A stretch of 64,000 nt of DNA. It comes from Helopsaltes ochotensis (Eukaryota; Chordata; Aves; Passeriformes; Locustellidae). A program made the position numbers and the translations under genes. The stretch covers positions 787,581-851,580 of the forward strand of contig VXBM01000280.1 in assembly GCA_013400155.1 (NCBI GenBank), given 5' to 3'. Shown one piece after another: positions 26,552 through 40,000 of this stretch; the first letter of the stretch is position 1, and each line of letters begins with the position of its first letter. The notes under the pieces are model-generated. The model was not told the origin of the DNA. It did not search any database and was given only the letters and a program-made list of their open reading frames with translations.

Positions 26552-29500
26552 CATACACTGGATAGTAGGTAAAACTGCTGAAGATTTGAATTAATGGCTA
26601 AGATCATTGAAGGTCTCTTAATTGATTCACCCTTAGGTTGGATGTCAGGATTTAAGTCTGAAATCTTGGAGAATTAATGATCTGTTTTCAGTAGGATTCA
26701 GGAATGAATGGGACTTGCCAGCAGCAACCTTCAGGGAACTATTTCACACTTGATGCTAATCATTCATAGGTGCAGAACAGACTGCAGAATAAGCGGGTGG
26801 ATAAAAGACAAGATTTATTGATCTTTTTTCCTGGTCTTATTGAAGTGAATTACAAAGTTACTCAGTTATTAATCCCTCTAAATTAACTAGTAGGGAACCT
26901 GTTTATAGTTGGATTTTGAGACAGAGGTGAAAGCATAAGAGCAGTTCTTCAGCCTTTGAGGAGACACTTGTATTTGGTTGCCTGGATGAATTTATGGATT
27001 AATCTCTTGTTCAGCTTCCTGTTTCAGTGGTGTCTAGGAAGGCAAGTCTCAGTTAAGCAACACTGACAAGTGTCAGTGATGTAGAGCATTGGACTGCAAT
27101 GCTATTAATTGTTTAGAGTTCTATGGAATGAATATAATAAACATATCCATATGAAACAAATTAGTTTTGGATTCTTCAAATCCAATTGGATTAGGAATTG
27201 CTGGATGTATGTTATGGGTCCCGTAATTCAAGCACAGTTGGTTTATCAGTTTGAAGAGACTCTTTGGTGTGAAGTGTGAATTGTCCCTTCAGCAAGAGAC
27301 AAAAAACCTTGAGAGAATAACTTCAGAAGGCATTAAAATCACATGTGAATTACAAAGCAGATTTCAGAGTTATTTCTGTTCATCAAAGGCAAATTTATTT
27401 AACTGCAGTATAAAGGCAGAGTTCAAGCAATGTATTTCCCTTTAGGGTTGGAGACCTGCTAATTTAAGATAAGGCTTTAATGGTATGTGTATAATGCAAA
27501 ACAGTTATAAGGTAAAAGTTGCATATCTATAATTTTCAGTCCATGCAAGTAATACAGTGTGAGCAGAGACAAAACATATATGGACAAGCTAAATCTGCTT
27601 TGATCAGTAATGGCTTGACATTGATTGACACTGATCCACAATGTCATGAACTCTCCTGAGCTTATGCTATCTAATGCATGAATCAAACACAATAACCCCA
27701 GAATATTCCCTTTTTCTGCTCCAGTCACCATAATGGGTGTCTTTTACAGGCATATTTTGATGAGGTCCCTATAAAGTGTTGTAAAGAGTGTGCAGTGGGT
27801 GCACTTGCACTCTACTTGTCCTTTCTGTTTCTGCTGTCAGAAATGTGAGGAAAAAAAAGAAAGCAGATTAGCATACTACCTGACACTTTGATCTTGTTCA
27901 AATCATCACTGGTGGGGTTATTGAGGCCATCTGTTCCCATACTGTTAGTTGCAAACAACTGACTGAGCAGCACTATCATTTGGGCCATCAGTGATATCAT
28001 CTTGTACCTACAGTGGACCAGCAGTTCTCTGGAAAAATGGCTTATACCTTGGGGAATAGATGGAGAGGAAATAGTCATGGCCAAAATGAAAGAAACCAGA
28101 ATTTATCACTGTAAGTGCAGACACTGTCTCTTAATGCAACGGGCACCAGTCCCAAGCATTCATTTTTCTGGCAGCTGTGGCATCCAGCAAGGTGAGCTTG
28201 AATGGACATGCCATTTAGTGCTGCCTCCCACACACCCCAAGGGCCAGCTCGGTTTTCCTGCAGGCAGTTCTGGTCTGCTGCCCTTGGCTGGCTGTGTCCC
28301 ATACAGGGCTGTTGAGGCTGACAGATGCAGGGAAGGTGCTGCCATGATAGCCTGCTCTGGGATGAAATTTCTTCTCCATCTGGAGCCTGCTCATTGATGA
28401 GCCTGCTGCTGATGTTTGTTACTGCTTATCACCGCCCTAACATTTCCAATGGGATTCTCCTCTTTCAGTGACACAAGCTTCCTTCCAAAGTGGCTTTGTA
28501 GCGTAGAGATATCCAGATGGGTTGCCGGGGTCCCTCAACTATCTTTGGCCAAAACAAGACAAATGTATGAGGAAGGTAATTAATTTTCTGCCCACAAGAG
28601 TGAGTCTCAAAGCTGGAATCATGTGTCCAGGCTCAAGAAAAGGCTGCCTTGTCTTCCACCTTCCCCATGCACATATTTGCCACCTTGCTTTGTTCACATC
28701 CTTCACTTACTTTGTCCTCTCAAAAATTTTCACTGTTTTCAGTAATTATGACTAATGTTTTCTTCCTTCACCTGCCGTCCTTTTTTTCTCATGGACTAAA
28801 GGGGTTTTTTCCTATGCTCTGCAGTCTCCTCTAACATAATTCCCTGAGCAGTGCTGTGCATAGATACAGGGGCAATCTCAACATCTCTTTGTCATGAAAC
28901 CACTAAATACCAATCTCCTTTGGTGGTAGCATTGTGTGTTGAGACAGTAAATTTGTGAACCTTATTTTTTCCATCATAGACTGTATGTTATTTTTACCTT
29001 GTACTCCGTTTGCTGCATACTTCACTGCATTGAATTTTTCCAAAGCTAATTAGATGTTGGAATGAAAAAGCCTTCATAACTTTTCTGAGAAAATGGTTTA
29101 GTGGCTCTGTCCTGTTTCTGGCTAGCATGATACTGAAGGAAGTTTTGCAAGGACAAGATGTAGTAGATCATCTGTGCATAATTAGCCCAAAGTGCCTCCT
29201 TTTTCCCTGGAGGTGAGAACAGACCAAAAAAAGTTTCTAAACAAGTTGATTTCACTAATTACTACAATAGTACTCTGGTGAAGATGACAACAAGGTGCTT
29301 CTGAGAGAGTTGCTTTTTATTTTGGAAAAATTTTGAGGCAGATAAATTCATCCCAACTTGGAGTGCTTTTTGATATGTTTGACTTCAGGCATGTGATTTA
29401 TTTACAATGAGCACTGAAATATGTTGTGGAGCCCTGGTATTCAAAGGAAAGCCTTTCCTGAGGAGCAGTGCCTTCCCGCTCTTGAAAAATGAAATGTCCC

Positions 29501-32500
29501 CTTACTTGTGGGAGATCATTGATTTTTCAGTGAGGAAACTCAAAGTGACTGTAGTTCATCTAAGGTCACTTTGTGAAAAATACTGAGAGTGACTGAGAAG
29601 AAAAATCTTTGAACAAAGATCATTGGCTAATGGTTTCACAGTGTGCTTGAATGAAGTCTTTCTTCTGTACCTGCTAGCATGAGGCTTCCCACTCTCAAGT
29701 GTGAGACACAACTATTCTGTATGACAATCACTTAGTGGCTGCTTAAGAACCTGCTCATTTCTTTCACTTGTAACCTTCCTGTTATTGAAATAGTCATTGA
29801 GAGCGGAGGAGACATGCATGAATAAGTAAGTAGCGTGCCAAACCAAAGCTTTGTGCATATTTGCTGAGTGTAAATGTAGCTGGGACCACCACAAGTGTCC
29901 TGCAAGTACATTATTTATTTGCGTTTGAGTTTGCACTCTGTTTGGCTTTCTTGCATCCCAGAATCTGCACGCTGGTTTGACAAGTGTGCAGATCTGTGAA
30001 CGCAGCTGGTTGAAATCCCATTTTTCTTGCACTTCTTTTTTAAGTAAGGAAATAACGTGATATTTTGTTTTGCCCAGCAATGTAGGAATCTGCCTGCCTT
30101 GAAGGAGATATGCTAGCCTGTTACTTGCATGGACTGACTGGACAAACAACTGTATCATCCTGCTTTGATACTTAATTAGTTTCAGGATAAACCTACTCTC
30201 TCTTCGGGCAGAACCTACCAGCAAAATTATGGCAGGTACTGAGCCCCATTTTTGTCTTCATTGAAGTCTGCCATTACACCCATGCATACCCAAGCATGCC
30301 CAAGAGTCTGTAGTGGTAGGATTCAAGGACCAGTTCTTGGCTTGTAGGGTATCCTATTTCTGCAGGATCAGGCAGTATGAAGGTAGGGCAGGCAAATTTA
30401 AGAATGCCTTTTGTAAGTAGCAAGGAATGTAATGATATGTGCTTATTTAGTGACTCTAATTTTGCAAAGCTTTTGAGAAACAGTGTGAAATGAAATTGTT
30501 TTAAAAGACAGACTTTCGATTCAGGTTTGATCAGAACATGGAAGCAGAACGATAGCTGGGCATCCGGCATATTATCTGAGAATAAACATATTCATCAGGA
30601 TGAGATTTTATTAGTGTGCAAAGGTACTTGCCATTTGAAAAAAAAACCAAACCAATCCAACCAAAATTGTGTCTTTGTTGAATCAAGGTTGAACTTGATA
30701 TTGTTCTTGTCTCCCCCTGGAAGGGAAAACCTGTGAAATTGTGAAATGTTTTCCTTCAAGTTGCTGAAGAGACTAGAGGTACTCTTTAGAATAGTTTGAT
30801 ACTATTGAGATAATCCTCATTACAGTAGCTGATGTGCGAAATCATTGTCCTGGATGTTATGGTCACATCTGTTGATCATTCATGGGTTTCTTCTGTTCAG
30901 GAAATTTCAGTGATAGCTAAACAGAGCTTCTCACCTTCTGCCTCTGACCTCTGCCACACAACAATCAAACTCCAGTGAGAAGGCCCAATGGAAATTGATA
31001 TTAAGTTGTTTGGCTGAATCTTTTGAGCTACTTTTGAGCCCCTATTCAACTGTGGAGTTTGTATTAGTTTTAAAATGAATAGCTTTTTTGTTGAAAACAA
31101 ATTTTCACTTGTGTTTCCTTTATGTATAAAAAGAGTTGACTTGAGATTTGATCTTCTGAGTAATAGTACTTGAAAAGCTAATGAGGCTTTTTTTTTTTTG
31201 CATTTTTCTTCTCTGTGCTTGGAGACCAAAGTAAATTGATATAAATGATTTTTTTGTTCAGAGACCATTTGCAACTGCATATTATTCTTTCATTTTTGTG
31301 CAATTATAGATGTTTTCAAGCACTAGAAAAGTCTGTAAAACTTTCTTCTTACCCATTATTTTTCCCCAAGACCTTGGCATTTTACACACTTATATGGTCC
31401 AATTTCTGAAGGACTTCAAACTAAATTGTGCTTTCAGATCGTTTTAGTGAAGTGGACATTTTCATAAACACACTTTGACATTGACCTGGGTCTAATCCAG
31501 ATGCTAACACATTGTTAACGTTAACAAGCCGTAAGAAAAATGGTCATTTCAGAATACTTATTCATCAATTCCATAAAATATATTAATAGGCTTGGAGGCA
31601 TTTTTGTGCTCTGTACAGAAAAAGTCAAGCCTTCGCTATGTTCTTAGACCACTGAATTTTAAGTTTTATATTTAAGAGTAATCAATCTCAGCAATTTATG
31701 TTAACCACTTTGGGGTTTAGAATTATTCTGCATTTTATCCCCTTTTCAAGAATTGCAATTTTCAATAACTCATGAGACATAGCTTAAGGAGTGAAGGGAA
31801 TATACTAATTTCCTTAGATATATCATACAATTTGTGATGAGTTCTATTTATTCTTCAAATTTGCTTTAAATTAGTAAGCGATGTTCTTAATATATGGTAT
31901 AGGTCATGTAAGAAAAATAGATTTATTTCTTCAGTGGGTGGCCCACACAGAAGTCTGCTTCTAGTACCATTTTTTTAACTTACTACGTCAGTTTAAGGGT
32001 CCTATGGGGATAGTTCCTCTTGCATTAGCACCTGACTTACAAATAATCTGGCTGCCCATTTCCATTGGGAGCCAGAGCTGTGATCTCCAAGAGCAGGAGA
32101 CCATTTCTTTCTCAGCCAAGGCAGGGCTTGGCTTTCATTTGACTCTGAGAAGATGCATTTTTCAGCAGACTTAGAGTTCACAGTTCTACCTGATAAAACA
32201 TGGCTCTCAAGCCCTGCGTTTTCTGACCTTTCAAAATTCAAAGGATGCCTTAGCATTGCTGAAACAATCAACAGACTGCATATCAAACACTTCTGCAGCA
32301 GCTTCCTTTTCTGAATCACAGAATGTGCCAAAAAAACCCCATTTTGAAGCCATCAGGAATACAGGACCTGTTCTTTTTGTCATTCCTTCATACATTAGTA
32401 TTTCTCTATTAATATTTCTGGAAAATCACATTGTTTCTGCACTTCAGGATCCAGCTGTTCCTGGACTCTTTATTAAGGTCTCTAAATAAGAATTTACTAT

Positions 32501-35186
32501 TAGTATTGCTAAGAGCACTGCAAAAATCTGTACTGATCTATTTATCTAGACCATGGTGCCTTCAGTGAGGAAAATTAATGGTGAGGTTTTAATCTGGCTG
32601 TATTTCCATATTATGAAGTTGAAATGGGAATTAAAGGATATTACAGGAGGCTACAGAATAAAAGCACTGCTTGAATAAATAGCCCCCATTATAAGCACAC
32701 CAAAGTCTACATGAATTTGAACCCTTACTTTGAGCTTCCCTAAATGAGGATATCCATCACCTGGTTGTCTTGCAACCCCTCTGAAGAACAGAGGATGTGC
32801 ATTAGGAACAGCATTGCCAGCAGATCAAGGGAGCTGATCCTGCTCCTCTACTCAGCCCTACAACCATTACTTTAAGACATGCTTATAGTAAGCATAAAGC
32901 TAGTTATGCTTTGTTTTTTGCATATAAAATAACAGGTCAAGTAAGGTTTCTATATTGTTTCGAATTTCATGGAACAGCTTTTGGCAAGACTCAAAAAGAA
33001 TCACTTCAGATGAGCATATTTTTCATGATAAAAAGAAGGCAATAAAGTGACTGGGCTAAATACATGATTGTTTCTCATCAATAAGTAAAATGAAAGTGGA
33101 GAGAACATCTGTGACCACAGAAGAATTCAGATAATAGAAAATTTAACACATTTTACTTTTGAAGACTTGTACTGCATCCAAAGATATGGATCTTACTCTT
33201 CCAGTTGTCCTTTCTGTACTCATTACTATGAAAAATATATTGGTTATTGCTTTTCTGTAGACAAAATGGTTATTATTCTGCTGAATGTTAGAATAATTTA
33301 GCCTCTAAACCAGCTAGATTATGCATCTTGCCACGAATATTATATTTGAAAACAGGCAATAGAAAAGCATCAGTTATGAAATATTTCACAACTGTTTCAG
33401 GTTTTAACTTTAGATCCAGAAAAAGCCTACTTAGCAAAACAAGACATAAGTGGATTCTGCTGTTAAAATCTAGTTTAGCACAGCTTTGACATCCCAGCTT
33501 TCAAAAGGTCATTTTCATGGTAACCTAATAGCTGGAAAGAAAAGATGACTGTGTGTGTTTAAGTATATTTTGGTCATCATAAATATCATGACGGGATTTT
33601 GAAAATCTGCTTTTGATATGAGGGTACAGGGTTGTACTTATCCAATAATAATTTTTGTTATGAATATTCCTATTACTTACTAGCATTTCAAGTCATAGAT
33701 CTAATAGCAGATTCCAAGCCATCTGATGCAAAAGTGAAGTGAAAGTCAGGATTTTATGGCCTTTACACACCCCACTATGTTGTGTGTCCTTATACCCTTA
33801 GAGTAATGCTTTAATCATTCTGCTGGGAACCTTCCCCAGATAATTCTAAAATTTATTATTGCTGCCTGACTTCTTGTTTAGACAATCAGGGTTTTTCCTG
33901 TTGAAACTGTAGCTACAGTGGAGAATTTTTGCTTCATTTTAAGATAGATTGTTTCACTGTTCCCTTCCCTTTTTGTTTATTCCATGATAAACCAAGCCAA
34001 GGTGAATGTAAAAAGATATCATAACTTTATAACAGACTTCCTTACAATGACTGGAAAATTAGTTAAAACCATAAAATTCTATCAATTTAAGTATGTGAAT
34101 TAAAGTGATGATGAATTATATTAGATACAGTTAACAGGTAAACTTTTGAAGCTAACTTGGTTTATCTTTGTACTGCATTAGTAGCATAAAATAACTATAG
34201 CCTAAATCTGAAAGAAAATTATGATTCACCTAATGATTTAAAAATGTAATGTACTTTAAATAAAAAAAATCCCAGTCTGTTTCTCACAGAAAGCTTCTAA
34301 GTTTCTCCAGGATCAACAAACAAGATAATCTTTAGGGGAGAGGATATTTGAGCTACATGTGGCAGGTTTAATTTTGTTACAGAGATAGAGATATTTTATA
34401 TATATGTATATATTCTGCAAGGATGACGGTGTACAGTGTGCCATCTGCTCATTTCTAATATTTCCATATTTATCACCAGGAGACAGTGAAGTTTTTCATT
34501 TTACTCAGTGCTCTGAGTTGCTTAAATGTTTACATTTTTTCCCCTAAGGCTTAGGAAAAAAACCCCACAGACAGAATGGAGTGATCAGAAAATCCACATA
34601 CTCAAGGAAACAAAATAGACTAAATGTAACATTGGTTACTGCTTTTCCACACCTGAAAAACCTGTCCAGAGGCAGTGGCTGGGGATCTATATACACTTAT
34701 GTGAGTGAAAGAGCTTCTTTGCACTGAGATTAACCTTGTAAACCTATTTGCTGAAGAGTATTTGTAGCACAGTTGCATTCTTAATTTCTACAACTAAATA
34801 CCATTTTTGATTCGTTATTTTTCCTTCTTATGGATAGTGTTAGGGGTTTTAAGCAAAAAATAAATTTTAAAACAACACTGTTATTTTATTCTCTTGCCTT
34901 TATTTTTGCTGAATATTCTCTGATACAATTTTTTTCTATGAACCCCTTGAGTGCTCCTGCACAAGCAGCACAAAGCATTTCTCACCAGTTACTTTTTTTC
35001 TAACATTGTCTTAATTTTACTGTGCCCCTGTGTCGATACCCAAACCAGTCCCCTAAATGTGTTCAGCCATGGGTTTCTTCTGCTGCCTTTATGGTGATTC
35101 CTAGTCAAACTGTATATATGTCTTATTCCAGAAGTCTGCTACTGGACTAACCTGATCCAAAGAAGAAAAACAGGTTTGGAGATTTT

Positions 35187-35220
35187 GGGGGGTTGGGTTT
35201 GGTTGCTAGGGGTTTTGGGG
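35187..35220 (+). other. G-rich segment with G-quadruplex potential
   Basis: Four G runs (35,187-35,192, 35,195-35,197, 35,209-35,212 and 35,217-35,220) are separated by loops of 2, 11 and 4 bases, in an otherwise AT-rich region. This is followed by TTTGTTTGTTTGC. It fits the loose G-quadruplex rule. Function is unknown. Confidence 0.5.
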
Positions 35221-36689
35221 TTTGTTTGTTTGCTTATTTTTTCAAATTTGAGACTGATTCATATTCTCCTGGGCACCACTGCTTCTGAGGACTTCAGTAA
35301 TCAAGGATGGGCAATTTTTTCACTTTTCTGTAATCTATGAAAAACCTTCACTAAGGTCTGTGGCCATTCAGGCTGCATGAATACATTAACTTTCACAGCA
35401 GTCAGGTTCTTACTTCCCATTCAATTTACAGTGAATCATCTCTGGGGAGAAACTGTTGCCTACATTTCAAGTTTGTCCTTCACAAATTTTTTGACTTGAA
35501 TTAATTACTTTTTTAATAGAGAAATAACAATTGGTATGATCAAGAAAAATTAAAAAAAAAAAAAATCACTAGAGTTAAAGAAAAAATTACCTTGTTTTCT
35601 CATTTGCAGAGATGAAGTCCTAGTAGCTCTAGGTGATTGTATGACCAAAGGATTGAGCTAGAAGAAATTATTATAGAAATATTAACAGCTGAGAGAGGCA
35701 GAGAGTGGCAAGCTGTGAGGGAATAATGTGCTGATAATTTGTATTACCATTATATGTGCCTCTAAATCTCACACCTTTATATAAAGCTGTGAATCTTTCA
35801 AGGCTTATGTATCATGATTGGCATAAATTATTAATCATCTTGGGAGAGAAAACAAACACCTAGAGGTGACAAAATCAACCTATTAAAGCACAATAATAAA
35901 GGGAACTGAAACACGTGAGATAACAAAAAATTAGAGCTAAAGTATTATCAATTTGCATGTTTATGGCTAACAAACCACCCTCTCAACTAATGCACTTCTA
36001 ACTTGTATGATTTTCTTGTGATTTAGTATATGGTATTTGAGATAATAGTAATGTACGTTGCTAATTAAAAAAAGTAGCAACAGGAGACCACAGCATAGGA
36101 AGCAATAGTGTCTGAATTAACCATAAAATGCATTGTTAACCTACCTGAGGTATTTTTCACTATTAAAAAGTAATGTCACATGAGAACTAGAAGTTGGTAT
36201 GTCTCTTTGCACAAAGCTATTTGGGGCAGTGGCACCCCAGTATTCTGACCACAGATGACTGCAGTGCAGTCAGAAAATACCACTGCTAGCTGAAGAAATA
36301 ATCTATAATGAACGATTTGTTCCACAAACGAATCATTTTCTCATTAGGGACCATGACAATCAAGATTCTTACTAGCTTAATCATCCAGGTTCACTGATGA
36401 CAAATTCTTCTCTGCATTTTCTCATCCTTTAAAGTACTTGGATTAGTTATTTCTGTAGATCACTTCTGTAAATTTAAACTCTTCAACTACAAATGTTCAC
36501 CTCTGGAGAAAGTCAAAATTAGCTTTGAAAGTACTGGTACATAAACTATGCACTTTCATTTTTCATGGACAGGGCACAATTAAAATTTAATTATTTGTAC
36601 GTTAGTTGAAAGTTAGCAGAAATAAAAAGCTGCTAGTTTGGATTTTAACGTAAACTGAAAAATAAATTTAGTCAACATTGCATTACTAT

Positions 36690-37083
36690 TGAAACCAGGG
36701 TTATAACTGGGACAGCTGAACAGAGCAACGCAGGTCCGACCAATATGGTTTTTTGTGCATTCTCCGTTTATTGCAACAACATGGTGGTTTATATACAGTT
36801 CCAAATAGCTTATGTGAACAGGTGCTTCTAATTGGTACAAGATTAAAAAGGAATGTAAAACAATCCCAACTTTAAGGTCACCACGGTGAAAATACTAGAA
36901 CTACATTAATTAAAACTCAGCACACCTTAATCTAATTTCTAACTGCGCCACAGGCTTACTCACTGCCAGCAAGGCCCAGAAAGCAGAGGCCTACTTCAGG
37001 CCCCAAACCCTGAGGCCTAATAGGATAGCTCAGCCACATCCCATAACAGATCATGTCCTCGCTCTCTAAAAAACTCTCCTACA
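36690..37083 (-). mobile_element. Endogenous retrovirus solo LTR, 394 bp, with 6-bp TSD
   Basis: The element is bounded by TG...CA and flanked by identical 6-bp direct repeats TACTAT at 36,684-36,689 and 37,084-37,089, a target-site duplication length typical of class II (ERVK/alpharetrovirus-like) avian elements. On the minus strand it shows TATATAAA at 36,795-36,788 and AATAAA at 36,772-36,767, in the order expected for U3-R-U5. U3 is about 300 bp and U5 about 60 bp. No internal retroviral sequence or second LTR is present, so this is a solo LTR left by recombination. The intact ends, TSD and signals suggest moderate or young age. The exact family is not identified. Confidence 0.88.
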
Positions 37084-37089
37084 TACTAT

Positions 37090-40000
37090 ATTGCTATAAC
37101 TCAGGCTGGTCCCATGATAATACTTGAATATTTTATAAGATTTCCTGTTTCTAGAAGTCAGTAGTAAAGATCCAGGGCATATGCTGAAAACAGCGTGATC
37201 TTCCCAGACAGCAAAAATATTATACACCACACCAGGAACAAAATTGGGAAAATGACAATGTTGAATAAAGATATCAGCTCAGATGTGGGGGATACCTCAT
37301 CCCAGGTGGGTTCCTCTTGTCTGGCAGCCCCAGAGCATGGAACTGGGGACAAGCACCCAGGCATGGGGCCACAGCTGGAGTCACAATGAGTGTGTGCTGC
37401 TCATTGTGTTGAATCACGGCTGGAGGCACCAGGGAAAGAGGAAGGATGTGCATCCTGTAATTGGCTATGGAAGTAGTAAGGAAAACACAGTCAACTAGTA
37501 AAGGTCTCTGGTGAATTACCTTTGTCCTTCCAGAAACTGGTACTTTAGCATCATACTGCATGAGGTTTTATGTGTATGCCAGCTCACATCAGTCCCTGCT
37601 GGAGCTTAAATATATTACAGGGCTGCTGACCTTCCTTTTCTCTTCTTGGTGTATAAGCCTGATGTAGACATGTCCTTTTGCTTTGCTTTCTCCTATATAC
37701 ATCTCATTCTTCTCTCCCTGAATACTATGGATAATGTAGAATTAACTCCATGCCATGAGATGCAAAATCGTAATAATGCAACACAGTGGCTAAAAGACAG
37801 ACAATCAGCTACCATCACCAAATTGTCCTGAATTGCAGTTTAAATTTAGTCTAAATGGCAGAAAAGATGGATTCTTTAAAGACTGAGGGGAAGCTACAGC
37901 TTTGCCATTTGTTTCAGTCTGAATATTACCCTGGAGCAAGTCGGGAAAGAAGTTGTAATTGGAGCCACTGTTCTTCCATTGATTACTTTCTCTAAGTGCA
38001 TACTGCAGAGGGGAAGGCAAGAGGAATAAATTGAATATATTGTTTTTTTACAAAAACTACGGCTGGATTGGTCTATCCTGGTTGCACACCTCACATGTTG
38101 GATGGATCCACTTCTCTGTCTGACATCTCTGGTTGGAGGTGCCTCAGCAGCAGCGACTTTCTTCCCTTTGCTTCTTGAGGAGGAGTGGGGTGTTAGAAAA
38201 ACAGTTCATAAAAATGAGAGTAGGGGATTGCTGCTACTCCAAGGCTGGTATATAAATCATTTAGATTGGAAAAGACCTTTAAGGTCATCGAGTCCAATAA
38301 TTTGTAATATGTCTGAGGTTAGACCTCTGTGCCATTTCAGATGGACTTGGCATAAGTTTACTCCCTGCCAGCATCACTCTCTGTACCCTGGCCAAAAACC
38401 CCAAGGGGATCCAAGCCAGCAGACACTTTTGTTTCCTCCTCATCTGCTTAGATGCCACAGGCTATATCTGATCTACTCGTGATGAAAGGGAAACAGAGGC
38501 TTGCATACCTTTTGTTCGCTGAGCAATTAAGAGCTGAGCAACAAGTTAGCTTCAGACAAATAAAGGAAAGAAATAATCTCTTGCATGCATCCAGACTGAC
38601 CGTCTGGCTGACCAACTGCTGGCAGCGTGTCACTCCCCAGGCAGCCTGCTGACAACCCAGCACACATCACACACAGCCTCCTTTTCTGAGTGATTCTTTT
38701 TTGTTACCACAAGGAAAACAGCTTTTGAAGGCTCCTTGTTGGGCTCACAGCTGGATTTGGGAAGCAGACAAGAAGATACCTGGGGCTGACATGGCAGTCT
38801 TTGATGTGGCCTCACTTAATAGGACAGCTCACATCCCAGACAGCAACATCAGGAAGAAACAGCAGTATTCCCATGGTGCCATACTTCTGGCTGCTCTTGA
38901 GATGTGTGCCCTCAGTCTGACACAGGGTAGGAATAAACCACAAGCCCTGTGGTCCACGCTGGAGCTGAGCACCACGGGCTCTCCTTACCTTGGCCCATGC
39001 CTTCACTGGGAAATGATCTTGAGGAAAATAAAAATTGGGACCAAAATAAGGAAGTATGAATGTAGCAATGACTATATGGAGTAATAATGAGTAATTCCAT
39101 GTTTGTATTCACAGGGATTAATCCACAGGCAGTAGTTACAAGAACGTAATTATTTTATGTAAATAATGACTATTCTCATTAATGATGTTTATATTCTCTC
39201 TCCCTAACAAGAAGATATGCTATTTGACTTCGCTTTCTTATGATTATGATAGAGGAGTTTCCTCTTTTAAAGTTGATTTCCTTTTCTACCCCTAGTTTTC
39301 CTTCATAGAAGAAGTAAAAACCTTCCTGAAATCTGATAGCTCTGCTGTTCTGGACTAGGGCAGACAGCCAGTTCTGTTTCCTTGCCAGTTAGTGATTTTC
39401 TTATGCTGACAGATGTGCGAGACAGTGATAGATCAGATTAATTCTAATTTCTGAAGTGAGCCGACATTTGAACCCAGCTAATTTAAAATGTTCTTTCTGT
39501 GTTTAGTCTGCTCAGGCAATTTAACTGCAAATCTTTCTCTTAGTGCTGTCCTTCCAGCTCGGATGGTTGGGTACATGGAGCCAGAGCTAACCGCTCGCTT
39601 ATTACAGCAAACAGATGCAAGCAAATCCGAAGCTCACATGCACGCAATCCCCTGTGTTAATTGCACTTTCTGCTTTACCACAGCTTTGTAGGACAACTCA
39701 GCTTGCCCCTTGCTAGGGGATGGCTCCTGCTCAGCTCATCACCCAGGAGCCTGAGGGACATCACATTGGGAAGGGTGGTGGAGGGTATGAGCTTTACCCA
39801 TCTCTCAAGGCAGTTCTCTGTTTAATCCTATTATTTTCTTGCTTTCCATGACTCACCAGCCTCACAATGTGATTTGAATCAGCCTAGCATAAATATTTTT
39901 TTTTTAAAACACTCATTTGTCTTTGTTTTCACAGATGTCCTTTCCAAAGCTGCTTTCATTTCTCTCAATCCCTCTCTTTGCTATTTCATCATGAATACAC

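Larger units (their letters stand above)
16015..36683. other. Long intergenic stretch, no gene recognised
   Basis: About 20.7 kb of AT-rich DNA with no recognisable transposon, exon or RNA gene. It contains the C10-A10 sequence at 26.5 kb, the G-rich segment at 35.19 kb, a GC-richer patch at about 28,140-28,400 and an AT-rich, homeobox-motif-rich stretch at about 35,600-36,100. The longest open frame is 170 codons on the minus strand (29,712-30,224); I do not recognise it. The lack of visible repeats fits an old, slowly changing avian intergenic region. Confidence 0.55.

Noticed and set aside
28002..28397. 131-codon plus-strand open frame in a GC-richer patch
   Set aside because: No recognisable domain, no splice context and overlapping minus-strand frames of similar length; most likely chance.
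36308..36341. Imperfect inverted repeat (AATGAACGATTTGT / ACAAACGAATCATT)
   Set aside because: Only 10 of 14 positions pair; within chance expectation for AT-rich DNA.
36613..36840. 75-codon minus-strand open frame
   Set aside because: It lies mostly within the R/U5 end of the solo LTR and has no coding character.
38968..38977. AGCACCACGG, matching the left half of a REST/NRSF (RE1) site
   Set aside because: The right half of the 21-bp element does not match, and the site is about 19 kb from NPY2R.
38701..39084. 127-codon plus-strand open frame
   Set aside because: No domain, homology or coding context recognised.
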